Of a stretch of DNA of 10,693 bases, positions 1 to 7,441 are shown piece by piece (position 1 is the first letter of the stretch; every line of letters begins with the position of its first letter). The notes beneath the pieces are model-generated. The model did no database searches. It worked only from the letters and a program-made list of their open reading frames with translations, and had not been told where the DNA came from. The translations under genes were made by a program, and so were the position numbers. The DNA comes from Betaproteobacteria bacterium (GTDB lineage: Bacteria > Pseudomonadota > Gammaproteobacteria > Burkholderiales > Burkholderiaceae_E), in contig VGHV01000056.1 in the NCBI GenBank assembly GCA_016868095.1, positions 1-10,693 of the forward strand. The letters are read 5' to 3'.

Positions 1-1791
1 ATCGATGCGCTCTACAAAGCCATGGGACCTGCCAACGCAAGCGGCCTTGTAGCCAATGGCGCAATTGGCCCCTTGCTCTGGCTCGACGGTGCTTCGCCCA
101 CAGCTTTAGTAGCGTTCTTATTATCATGCGGCTTTATTGCAGCCTTGAGACATCTCTTGTATTTGCGGTACATGGCAGACCCGGGCGCAAAAAGCTCAAA
201 GAGCTGGGGGCAATGGGCAAGTTTAGGCGGCAGCCTCGCTGGCCTTAGCTGGAGTGTTTCTGCATTTTTCCTATTGCCTACGGTTAGCGAACTCACAGGA
301 CTGATCTACACTTTTGTTTGCTGTCTCATGAGCGTAAGTTCGCTGATTGTGTCGATCGGTTATCGACCCTATACCGTGGCGGCAACGGCATCACGGGTTG
401 TGCCGCTTGCGCTTTGGTATGCACTGTCTGACTTCCCTTATCCCTTGTTAATGGCATTTGCACTTTGTGCATTCCTTCTTTTCATGCTCTATAACTCATC
501 ACGCCTCTATCAGGGCTTTCTCGCTTCACTGCGTATGCAAGGTGAACTTGAAGCCTCGGCGATCGCCTTGCGTGAAGGTCGTGATCAGTCGGAGCGCCAG
601 CGCCAACGCGCTGAGCTTGCACAACAAATGCAGACGCGCTTTTTAGCAGCCGTAAGCCACGATTTGCGGCAACCAATGCAGGCGATGATGATGCTACTTG
701 CCACACTTTCCACGCATCGACTAGCACCGGCTTCTCGCGATCTGCTCACCAAGATGGAAATGTCGGCACGACTCATGCGCGATATGTTCGAAGCTTTACT
801 CGAACTTTCTCACCTGCGTTCAGGCGACATCCGGGCGCGCACCGAAGCGATCGGCCTGCATGCTTTGGGAGAAGCCATAAGCACTACTTTTAGAAGTATT
901 GCCGAAACCAAAGGCATAGGCCTGGAGGTTCAGCTTAGGTCTGGTGAACTCTATGCAGATCCTGAACTACTTCGACGCGCGCTATTTAATTTGGTCGATA
1001 ACGCAGTGAAGTATTCAAGCGGTGGGCAGATCCGCGTTTGGGATGAAATCATTGAGGGCGATACAACGTCTTATCGACAAGAGGCTCGACACGGGGCCTA
1101 CTTGATCCATGTGGGCGATGAGGGCATGGGTATCTCGCAAGAGCATTTGGAAACAATCTTTGATGAGTATGTTCAGCTGAGCAATACCAGACGCAATCGT
1201 CGCGACGGGCTCGGCCTGGGGCTCGCGATCGTTAGGCGAAGCTGCGAGCTTATGCGGTTAAAGATTTCAGTACGTTCTGTTTTAAATCAGGGATCTATCT
1301 TTACCATCGAAGCTGACCAAGACCGTTTCAGGCCAAAAGATCTCATCCCCAAAAGCGCTTCAAGCCACGAAGCAGTCAGCCTGCAAACCCGCACATGGAT
1401 TAGGAATCGGCAGATTTGTATCCTGTTGATCGAGGACGATTTAGCCGTTCTTGAATCAACAGCGATGGTGCTCAGACAACGCGGCTTTGAAGTCTATTGC
1501 TGCGACTCGGCGTACTCGATCGACCGCGCGATTCAAGAGCTCGATCGCGCACCCGATGTGATTGTGAGTGATTACCGACTTGATGAGTTGATCTTCGGCA
1601 CAGCGCTGATTGACCGATTACGTGATGAATTCAACCAAGAAATTCCTGCGATTCTGATCACCGGTGACGCAACCTTGGGAAGCCAGGCGTCCCTCACCGA
1701 GGGTCGCCCGGCTGTACAAGTACTCTTCAAACCCGTACCGCCGGAACAGCTGATGAGCAGTCTAGCTTTAGCGATGAAGCAACTGCCATAG
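1..1791 (+). CDS. Hybrid sensor histidine kinase/response regulator, 5' end cut by window edge
   Basis: Membrane sensor kinase fused to a receiver domain; it should autophosphorylate on His and pass phosphate to its own C-terminal Asp. Numbering from the first ATG (position 22): about six hydrophobic segments lie within residues 1-165, then a Gln/Arg/Glu-rich, probably coiled-coil linker (170-205). The HisKA H-box SHDLRQP has H213. The HATPase domain shows the N-box LVDNAVKYS (N327), G1 DEGMGIS (D366) and G2 GLGLGLAIV (396-404). The receiver domain starts near 470 with the acidic pair IEDD, phospho-acceptor D517 (SDYRL), the conserved Thr in ITGD, and K570 in LFKPV. The frame is open from base 1, the ATG at 22 has no Shine-Dalgarno, and the residues before it (IDALYKA) continue the membrane-region similarity, so the true start is probably upstream. 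No PAS domain or HPt is seen; the ligand and final target are unknown. It ends tail-to-tail with the hydroxylase large subunit, overlapping by 24 bp. Confidence 0.93.
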   Translation: MDALYKAMGPANASGLVANGAIGPLLWLDGASPTALVAFLLSCGFIAALRHLLYLRYMADPGAKSSKSWGQWASLGGSLAGLSWSVSAFFLLPTVSELTGLIYTFVCCLMSVSSLIVSIGYRPYTVAATASRVVPLALWYALSDFPYPLLMAFALCAFLLFMLYNSSRLYQGFLASLRMQGELEASAIALREGRDQSERQRQRAELAQQMQTRFLAAVSHDLRQPMQAMMMLLATLSTHRLAPASRDLLTKMEMSARLMRDMFEALLELSHLRSGDIRARTEAIGLHALGEAISTTFRSIAETKGIGLEVQLRSGELYADPELLRRALFNLVDNAVKYSSGGQIRVWDEIIEGDTTSYRQEARHGAYLIHVGDEGMGISQEHLETIFDEYVQLSNTRRNRRDGLGLGLAIVRRSCELMRLKISVRSVLNQGSIFTIEADQDRFRPKDLIPKSASSHEAVSLQTRTWIRNRQICILLIEDDLAVLESTAMVLRQRGFEVYCCDSAYSIDRAIQELDRAPDVIVSDYRLDELIFGTALIDRLRDEFNQEIPAILITGDATLGSQASLTEGRPAVQVLFKPVPPEQLMSSLALAMKQLP

Positions 1792-4098
1792 GCGAGGCGC
1801 ACTCAAAGGCATTTGCAAGACATCGGCCGACTCACTAAAGCCTGCCCGAGCCAATGCATCGGCAACAGCATTGACCAGCGCAGGTGTGGCGCCGATCGTC
1901 CCTAGCTCGCCCACGCCCTTGACGCCAAGCGGATTACTTTTGCAAGGCACGCTTTGGTCCATTTCGGTCTTGAAGCGCCCAATCAAATCTGCGCGCGGCA
2001 TGGCGTAGTCCAAAAAGCTTGCAGAAAGCGGCTGACCACTTTCGTCATAAACCATGGCTTCGGTGAGCGCCTGACCTATACCCTGAACTGCACCGCCATC
2101 GAGCTGACCCCGAACAATCATGGGATTGACCACACGGCCCACATCATTCATCGAGCAGTAGCTGATCAAACTCACTTCCATAGTGTCTGGGTCGATCTCG
2201 ACTTCGCAAATATGGCATCCATTAGGCCAAGAAGGCGCAGCCACCTTGGTGGTGGAATCAAGCTGAATTCGTCCGGCGCCGCTCCGAGCGGCCACCTCAA
2301 ACAAGCCAATACCCCGGTCGGTACCGACAACCTGAAAGCGTCCCTCGGCATAGTGCAAATCCTGCTGCCCCACTTCTAAAGCGTCAGCTGCGATTTCTTT
2401 AGCCTGATCGATCACCTTATGCGCAGCAGCTTCAATCGCCGATCCGCCGGTAAACAACGATCTCGAGCCAGCCGACCCGAATCCTTCGGCGCGATCGGTG
2501 TCACCCTGGACGATACGAATCTTCTCAACCGGCACACCGAAGGCATCGACAGCAAGCTGCACATAGGTCGTCGCGATACCCTGCCCCATGGGCATGGTCG
2601 CCGACACAATTTCAATATAGCCGTCGGCGGCAACCGTCACCCGTACGGTCTCCTCGAGCGCATTGCCACCGGTCCACTCGAGAAAAGAGGCAATACCACG
2701 ACCACGCCATTTTCCTTGAAGCTTCGATTGCTGATACCTCGTCTCAAATCCTGACCAATCGGCAAGCGCGCAGGCCTGGCGGGTCATCGAAGGGAAATTG
2801 CCGCTATCGTAGACCTGCCCCATCGGGTTTTTATAGGGGAATTGGTCGGGTTGAACCATATTTCGCAGACGAAGTTCGGCACCATCGATGCCTGCTTTGC
2901 GTGCTGCAGCCTCCATCAATCGCTCTATAATATATATAGCTTCGGGACGACCTGCCCCGCGATAAGGGCCGGTTGGCGTGGTGTTTGTCATCACCGCGGT
3001 ATATTGAAAATCGATGGTTTGAATATCGTAAATACTGGTTTGTACCCAGGGCCCGATCATGACCTGAATCGCAACGCCAGAACCAAGCGCATATGCGCCC
3101 ACATTCGCAACCGTATGAACACGGAGTGCGAGCACTTTGCCGTCTTCACTCAAGGCCATTTGTGCGCAGGTATCTATATCCCGACCATGAGTTGCCGATA
3201 AAAACTCCTCACTGCGCTCGGCAATCCACTTCACTGGGCGCCCAAGTACCCGGGCAGCATGGGCTAATACGACGTCTTCAGGATAAATCCCGGTCTTGCC
3301 GCCGAATCCCCCGCCCACATCGGTGGCCAAAATCCGCACCTTGTCACGCGGAAGACCAAGTACCGCATCACAAAGACTATTGCGAACCCCAGCGGGCATT
3401 TGCGTGCTCATACGCATGGTGATCCGACCGGTATCGGCCTCATACCATGCCAGTGTTGAGCGGGGCTCCATCGGGGCGGGAATGAGTCGCTGGTTTTCAA
3501 TGCTCAGACTCACCACATGCGCAGCTTTGGCAAAGGCGGCATCAACCGCAGCTACATCACCATAACGGGCAAGCGCAGAAATATTATCGGGTGCAGCCTC
3601 ACATAAGACCGGTGCACCTTCTTTCATCGCCTCGTGAGGATTTGAAACACCATCGAGTGCCTCGTAATCAACCTCAATGGCAAGCACGGCCGCCGCCGCC
3701 TGCTCCGGACTTTCGGCGATCACACATGCAAGGGCTTCACCAACATAACGAACCCGCTGATACGCCAAGCCACGTCGTTCGGCCGTTGCCGCGGGTGCGC
3801 CGTCGGGACGCTTAAAACCTGCAACACCGGGAATAGGTTTTACACCAGCATCCACCAAATCCTGCCCAGTGATCACCGCAAGCACGCCTGGCATTGCCTT
3901 GGCAGCCGCACTGTCAATTGAACGGATCACAGCATGAGGCATTGGAGAGCGCAAAAACTTAAGCCAGGTCTGGCCTGTCATGCTGGCATCGCCTGCAAAT
4001 AGTCCCTGGCCTTGCACCAGACTACGGTCTTCAATCCGGCGCAGGGATGTTCCCGATCCAAACCTTGCGGCAAGCCCTTGGTCCACGACTGTATTCAT
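1768..4098 (-). CDS. Molybdopterin-binding large subunit, xanthine dehydrogenase/CoxL family (form II-like)
   Basis: Catalytic subunit of a cytoplasmic molybdenum hydroxylase, 776 aa, a normal length for the family. It should hydroxylate a carbon centre using water and hand electrons to the 2Fe-2S subunit. Visible motifs: GGGFGGK at 262-268 (molybdopterin region), PYRGAGR around R380, and GVGELGTIG with the expected catalytic base E731. The loop at 380 reads YRGAGR, not the YRCSFR of authentic form I CO dehydrogenase, so the copper-binding cysteine is missing and CO oxidation is unlikely. Aldehydes or N-heteroaromatic rings are the usual substrates of such enzymes. I chose the ATG at 4098 because GGAG (4106-4109) precedes it; the open frame extends upstream to 4191 but that would overlap the small-subunit gene. 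It lies 14 bp after the small-subunit stop, so the two are surely co-transcribed and co-translated. The substrate cannot be read from the sequence. Confidence 0.92.
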   Translation of the reverse strand: MNTVVDQGLAARFGSGTSLRRIEDRSLVQGQGLFAGDASMTGQTWLKFLRSPMPHAVIRSIDSAAAKAMPGVLAVITGQDLVDAGVKPIPGVAGFKRPDGAPAATAERRGLAYQRVRYVGEALACVIAESPEQAAAAVLAIEVDYEALDGVSNPHEAMKEGAPVLCEAAPDNISALARYGDVAAVDAAFAKAAHVVSLSIENQRLIPAPMEPRSTLAWYEADTGRITMRMSTQMPAGVRNSLCDAVLGLPRDKVRILATDVGGGFGGKTGIYPEDVVLAHAARVLGRPVKWIAERSEEFLSATHGRDIDTCAQMALSEDGKVLALRVHTVANVGAYALGSGVAIQVMIGPWVQTSIYDIQTIDFQYTAVMTNTTPTGPYRGAGRPEAIYIIERLMEAAARKAGIDGAELRLRNMVQPDQFPYKNPMGQVYDSGNFPSMTRQACALADWSGFETRYQQSKLQGKWRGRGIASFLEWTGGNALEETVRVTVAADGYIEIVSATMPMGQGIATTYVQLAVDAFGVPVEKIRIVQGDTDRAEGFGSAGSRSLFTGGSAIEAAAHKVIDQAKEIAADALEVGQQDLHYAEGRFQVVGTDRGIGLFEVAARSGAGRIQLDSTTKVAAPSWPNGCHICEVEIDPDTMEVSLISYCSMNDVGRVVNPMIVRGQLDGGAVQGIGQALTEAMVYDESGQPLSASFLDYAMPRADLIGRFKTEMDQSVPCKSNPLGVKGVGELGTIGATPALVNAVADALARAGFSESADVLQMPLSAPRLWQLLHR

Positions 4099-4105
4099 CG
4101 ATATG

Positions 4106-4109
4106 CTCC
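4106..4109 (-). promoter_or_regulatory. Ribosome binding site of the hydroxylase large subunit
   Basis: GGAG on the minus strand, 7 nt before the ATG at 4098 and inside the 14-bp gap after the small-subunit stop. It decides the start: the longer open frame to 4191 has no reason to be used. Confidence 0.7.
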
Positions 4110-4112
4110 GTT

Positions 4113-4589
4113 TTAAGCTTGTTGAGTGGCGATCAGGCGAGAAGCCTCGCGAACCGACTCGATAATGTTCACATAGCCTGTACAACGGCAAAGATTGCCC
4201 TCGATGGCATGAACAATCTCTTCGTCACTCGGTGTGGGGTTGGTACTCAGCAGGCATGCCGCCGTCATCATCATCCCAGGGGTGCAAAACCCGCATTGAA
4301 GACCGTGACAGGCAGAAAAGGCCTCTTGAATCGGGTGCAAAACGCCATCTTTGCTAAGACCTTCGACCGTGTTGATCGAGCAGCCATCGGCCTGCACCGC
4401 GAGCACAGCACAGGCTTTTACCGAGACACCGTCAAGCAAAACCGTGCAGCAACCGCACTGAGAGGTATCACAGCCGACATGGGTGCCGGTTAATCCGAGT
4501 TGTTCGCGCAATAAGCTCACCAATAAGCTCTCGGGGCTGACTTCGCAGTGGTGTTCTTGACCGTTCACAGTGATGGTGATGCGATGCAT
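4113..4589 (-). CDS. 2Fe-2S small subunit of molybdenum hydroxylase (CoxS/XdhC-like iron-sulfur subunit)
   Basis: Electron-transfer subunit, 158 aa, with two 2Fe-2S clusters carrying electrons from the molybdenum site towards FAD or another acceptor. The N-terminal plant-ferredoxin-type domain has C40-x4-C45-x2-C48-x11-C60 (in GCDTSQCGCCTV and VKAC). The C-terminal all-helical domain has C99-x2-C102 (QCGFCTPGM) and C134-x-C136 (NLCRCTGY). All eight expected cysteines are present, and length and order match the family. The ATG at 4589 was chosen over the upstream ATG at 4625 because AAAGGAAG stands 6 nt before it and family members begin right at the first beta strand (HRITITVNG). It is first in an operon with the large subunit and is transcribed divergently from the CoxD-like ATPase. 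Normally a third, FAD-binding medium subunit (CoxM-like) is encoded alongside; none is in this window. Confidence 0.94.
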   Translation of the reverse strand: MHRITITVNGQEHHCEVSPESLLVSLLREQLGLTGTHVGCDTSQCGCCTVLLDGVSVKACAVLAVQADGCSINTVEGLSKDGVLHPIQEAFSACHGLQCGFCTPGMMMTAACLLSTNPTPSDEEIVHAIEGNLCRCTGYVNIIESVREASRLIATQQA

Positions 4590-4595
4590 GACTTG

Positions 4596-4603
4596 CTTCC
4601 TTT
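4596..4603 (-). promoter_or_regulatory. Ribosome binding site of the 2Fe-2S subunit
   Basis: AAAGGAAG on the minus strand, 6 nt upstream of the ATG at 4589. This good Shine-Dalgarno match selects 4589 over the ATG at 4625. Confidence 0.7.
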
Positions 4604-4700
4604 CTATGAGACTTGCTTGTTTCAATCCTAGCCGATCATTGAAGACGATTCAGCGAATGACCCCCACGATCGGTCCATAATGCCGTTTTGCCATGCACCC

Positions 4701-4705
4701 GAGGA
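4701..4705 (+). promoter_or_regulatory. Ribosome binding site of coxD-like gene
   Basis: GAGGA stands 4 nt before the ATG at 4710. The alternative in-frame ATG at 4680 has no such site, so this supports the shorter protein. Confidence 0.65.
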
Positions 4706-4709
4706 ATCG

Positions 4710-5630
4710 ATGACATCAAAAGCCCGAGAAGGAACGGACCCCCCAGCCTCGTTGCCCAAAGATATCGACGAAACACTGAATGCCCTGCAAGCTCAGCACT
4801 ATCTTGCAGACAGGCGGCTTGCAACCGCTCTTTTTTTGGCGCTGCAACTTGGCAAGCCCTTGCTTTTAGAAGGCGAACCAGGCACCGGGAAAACAGAAAT
4901 CGCAAAAGTCCTCGCCGCCTGGCTCGGCAAACGCCTTATCAGGCTGCAATGCTACGACGGCATGGACTTATCGCAGGCCGCCTACGAATGGGATCATGCG
5001 CGCCAATTACTTGAGATCAGGATGGCCGAGTCGACTGGTCGCCAAGGCGATATGCAGGTCAACGACTTATACGATCCACGATTTTTGCTCCGCAGGCCTT
5101 TACTGCAGGCGATCGAAGCAAAAGACCAAGCGCCGATTCTTTTGATCGATGAACTAGACCGGACTGATGAGGCCTTCGAGGCTTATTTGCTTGAACTTCT
5201 TTCTGACTTTCAAATGTCAATTCCAGAACTAGGCACGATAAGCGCCAAACACCCACCGCTCGTCATCCTCACCTCTAACCGTACCCGTGAGCTTCACGAT
5301 GCAGTTAAACGGCGCTGCCTTTACCAGTGGGTCGATTTCCCTGATGCGCAGCGCGAAGCCGCAATTGTTGCTCGAAAGGTACCGGGGATTCCCGCAGCCT
5401 TGCGTACCGAGCTTGTTGGCTTGGTTCAGGCCTTGCGCGGCTTGGACTTGTTTAAAAAGCCTGGCGTTGCCGAAACCATTGACTTTGCTCAAGCCCTTCA
5501 AGTACTTGCAGCGCAAAGTTTAAGCATCGATCTTGTGATGCAGTCGTTGGGTGTGCTTTTGAAAGTCCAAGACGACATCGCTTTAGCTAGCGAAGCACTG
5601 CCATCACTGCTAGCGGTTCAAACACCATAA
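4710..5630 (+). CDS. coxD: CoxD-like AAA+ ATPase of the MoxR type
   Basis: Cytoplasmic AAA+ ATPase, 306 aa. CoxD of aerobic CO-oxidizing bacteria helps mature the molybdenum active site by supporting insertion of sulfur and copper; relatives accompany many CoxL-type hydroxylases. Motifs: Walker A GEPGTGKT at 55-62 (K61), Walker B ILLIDELDR with D147 and E148, and a sensor-1/arginine region LTSNRTRELHDAVKRRC followed by YQWVDFP, which is the characteristic CoxD signature. No membrane segments or signal peptide. The ATG at 4710 was chosen for its GAGGA site over the ATG at 4680. It is divergent from the small and large hydroxylase subunits, which fits a role as their maturation factor, and is followed 62 bp later by the acyl-CoA ligase on the same strand. 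The family call is firm; the gene name is by similarity to CoxD and its exact substrate here is inferred from context. Confidence 0.88.
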   Translation: MTSKAREGTDPPASLPKDIDETLNALQAQHYLADRRLATALFLALQLGKPLLLEGEPGTGKTEIAKVLAAWLGKRLIRLQCYDGMDLSQAAYEWDHARQLLEIRMAESTGRQGDMQVNDLYDPRFLLRRPLLQAIEAKDQAPILLIDELDRTDEAFEAYLLELLSDFQMSIPELGTISAKHPPLVILTSNRTRELHDAVKRRCLYQWVDFPDAQREAAIVARKVPGIPAALRTELVGLVQALRGLDLFKKPGVAETIDFAQALQVLAAQSLSIDLVMQSLGVLLKVQDDIALASEALPSLLAVQTP

Positions 5631-5650
5631 TTTATTGATCGATCTCGATC

Positions 5651-5779
5651 GAATCTACATCGAACCATCCATCACAGCCTGCTATATCGATTATGGAATC
5701 TAAAGCGCATCATTCATCGTGGCCTGCTATATCGATTATGGAATCTAAAGCGAATCATTCATCGTGGCCTGCTATATCG
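5651..5779 (+). repeat. 45-bp tandem repeat spanning the start of the acyl-CoA ligase gene
   Basis: Units begin with GAATCT at 5651, 5696 and 5741, exactly 45 bp apart. The units at 5696 and (up to 5779) 5741 are almost identical, with one base changed (GCGCAT against GCGAAT); the 5651 unit is degenerate in its first half and identical in its second. Each complete unit ends in CCTGCTATATCGATTATG, so the candidate start codon and its leader are present twice (ATG at 5693 and 5738), and a third CCTGCTATATCG lies at 5768-5779. The period is 15 codons and stays in frame, giving two copies of MESKA(H/N)HSSWPAIS at the protein N-terminus. There are no spacers, so this is a minisatellite. Confidence 0.93.
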
Positions 5780-7441
5780 CTTAGCGAAGCCAATCGCCAG
5801 CTTACTGCCCCTGGCATGCCGCTTGAGATCGAAGAAAAAGATATCCGCGGGGTTCGACTAAAGGTCTGGAAGCATGCCCCGCAGAATCTTCGGGAAGTTT
5901 TCTTACATGGCAGGCAACATAGCGAGAAAATTTTCCTTGTCTATGAAGATGAACGAGTTGATTTTGAAAGCTTTTCAAAAGCGAGCATCCACTTAGCTTG
6001 GCATTTAAAGCAGCTTGGTGTTGGACGAGGCGATCGTGTGGCGCTTGCCATGCGCAACCTCCCGCAGTGGCCTGTTAGTTTTTTTGCAACGCTACTACTC
6101 GGTGCGATTTCGGTCCCTTTGAATGCATGGTGGACTGGCCGTGAGTTGCACTATGCGTTGGAAGACTCGGGCGCCCGTGTTTTGATAGTTGATGCCGAAC
6201 GACATGATCGAATTGCGCCTTGGCGTGAACAACTCCCCGCACTTGAGCACCTCTTCGTTGGGCTCGACGCCATCCTAGGGCCAGCGTCGGCGTGGGCAGG
6301 TCTTGAAGATTTACCCTGCCCTGATGAGCCCATTGATGCTGACGATGACGCTACTATTTTTTATACCTCCGGTACAACAGGCCATCCGAAGGGCGCACTA
6401 GGAACTCATCGAAATACCATCAACTCGGTGTGGTCAGCTGCCCATCTCGGGGCGCGCAACTTTTTGCGTCGCGGTCAGGCGGTTCCCTTGCCTGATCCAA
6501 ATGCGCCACAACGCGCCAATCTGCTATCAGTACCCTTTTTCCATGTGACAGGATGCCAGGCAATTTTGTGCCCTGCCCTTTTCGTTGGTACAAAAATTGT
6601 CATGATGCACAAATGGGATGCCGAGCGTGCCATGCAATTGATTGAGCGCGAGCGGATCACCGGTGCAGGAGGCGTACCAACGATCGCATGGCAACTGCTC
6701 GAGCATCCGCAACGTCATCGTTATGATTTATCGTCGCTCGAACTTGTCTCCTACGGTGGTGCGCCAGCCGCTGCAGAACTTGTTCGGCAAATTCGTGGAC
6801 AATGGCCCCACGCGCTTGCAGGAACCGGTTGGGGGATGACCGAAACCTCCGCGACTTGCACACATCACAGCGCTGAAGACTATGAAACGCACCCGGATAG
6901 TTGCGGCCCCGCATTACCCAATTGCGAATTGAAAGTCTGCGACGATGAAGGCAATGCCCTACCCACTGGTAGCGTGGGCGAGCTCTGGGCCAAGGGTCCT
7001 AATGTGGTCAAAGCTTATTGGAACAAACCCAAGGCCACTGCTGAGACCTTTGTCGACGGTTGGGTGAAAACAGGTGACTTGGCAAAACTTGACGACGAAG
7101 GTTTTTGCACCATCGTTGATCGGAAAAAGGACATCCTGATCCGCGGTGGTGAGAATATTTACTGTATAGAAGTAGAAAGTGCCCTTTACGAGCACCCCGC
7201 GATCATGGATGCAGCGGTGGTGGGACGCCCACACCGTGTACTTGGCGAAGAACCAGTGGCCATTGTGCACTGCAAACCAGGGCTGTCGGTTAGCGAGGAA
7301 GCACTCAAGGCTTGGGTTGCCGAGCGACTTGCTGCGTTTAAGGTACCCGTTTTGATTTGCTTTGAGCCTGAGACCTTGCCGCGCAATGCCAACGGAAAAA
7401 TCATTAAGACGATGCTACGTGAGCGATTTACTGCTCATTGA
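5693..7441 (+). CDS. Acyl-CoA synthetase, class I AMP-forming ligase
   Basis: Adenylate-forming enzyme, 582 aa from the first ATG, that activates a carboxylic acid with ATP and joins it to coenzyme A. Core motifs: phosphate loop YTSGTTGHPKG (224-234), GWGMTETSA (M382-T383-E384), GELW near 430, TGD with D462, DRKKDILIRGGENIY with R477, and C-terminal PRNANGK with the catalytic lysine K569. These are complete, so the enzyme should be active. The acid is not identifiable; annotations such as long-chain fatty acid ligase would be guesses. The first 30 residues are a duplicated 15-residue repeat. Starts at 5693 and 5738 have the same upstream sequence and neither has a Shine-Dalgarno site, so the true start is undecided; ATG at about 5816 (MPLEIEEKD) is a third option. 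It lies 62 bp after coxD on the same strand, so co-transcription is plausible, and overlaps the dehydratase gene end by 7 bp. Confidence 0.93.
   Translation: MESKAHHSSWPAISIMESKANHSSWPAISLSEANRQLTAPGMPLEIEEKDIRGVRLKVWKHAPQNLREVFLHGRQHSEKIFLVYEDERVDFESFSKASIHLAWHLKQLGVGRGDRVALAMRNLPQWPVSFFATLLLGAISVPLNAWWTGRELHYALEDSGARVLIVDAERHDRIAPWREQLPALEHLFVGLDAILGPASAWAGLEDLPCPDEPIDADDDATIFYTSGTTGHPKGALGTHRNTINSVWSAAHLGARNFLRRGQAVPLPDPNAPQRANLLSVPFFHVTGCQAILCPALFVGTKIVMMHKWDAERAMQLIERERITGAGGVPTIAWQLLEHPQRHRYDLSSLELVSYGGAPAAAELVRQIRGQWPHALAGTGWGMTETSATCTHHSAEDYETHPDSCGPALPNCELKVCDDEGNALPTGSVGELWAKGPNVVKAYWNKPKATAETFVDGWVKTGDLAKLDDEGFCTIVDRKKDILIRGGENIYCIEVESALYEHPAIMDAAVVGRPHRVLGEEPVAIVHCKPGLSVSEEALKAWVAERLAAFKVPVLICFEPETLPRNANGKIIKTMLRERFTAH

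Larger units (their letters stand above)
4590..4709. promoter_or_regulatory. Divergent promoter region between hydroxylase operon and coxD-like gene
   Basis: A 120-bp gap between two divergent start codons must hold promoters for both directions. It contains a 9-bp direct repeat GACTTGCTT at 4590-4598 and 4610-4618, exactly 20 bp (about two helical turns) apart, and a CGATCG palindrome at 4667-4672. A -10-like CATAAT on the plus strand lies at 4676-4681, but no good -35 stands 17 bp before it, so I do not claim a specific promoter. Both genes have clear Shine-Dalgarno sequences at its edges. Confidence 0.5.

Noticed and set aside
1954..2379. Plus-strand open frame of 141 codons (and similar frames opposite the large subunit)
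   Set aside because: It lies wholly antisense to a well-supported molybdopterin subunit, and its product resembles no family I know.
4099..4191. Longer large-subunit start at 4191
   Set aside because: It would overlap the small-subunit gene by about 80 bp and lacks a ribosome site, while ATG 4098 has GGAG in front.
1768..4589. Calling the operon authentic aerobic CO dehydrogenase (coxSL form I)
   Set aside because: The large subunit has YRGAGR instead of the cysteine-containing YRCSFR loop, so the copper site is missing.
5631..5650. GATCGATCTCGATCG palindromic run as a terminator after coxD
   Set aside because: It is AT/GATC-rich with short overlapping palindromes, but has no stable GC stem followed by a T tract.
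5651..5779. CRISPR-like array
   Set aside because: The units are directly adjacent with no unique spacers, and lie inside a coding frame.
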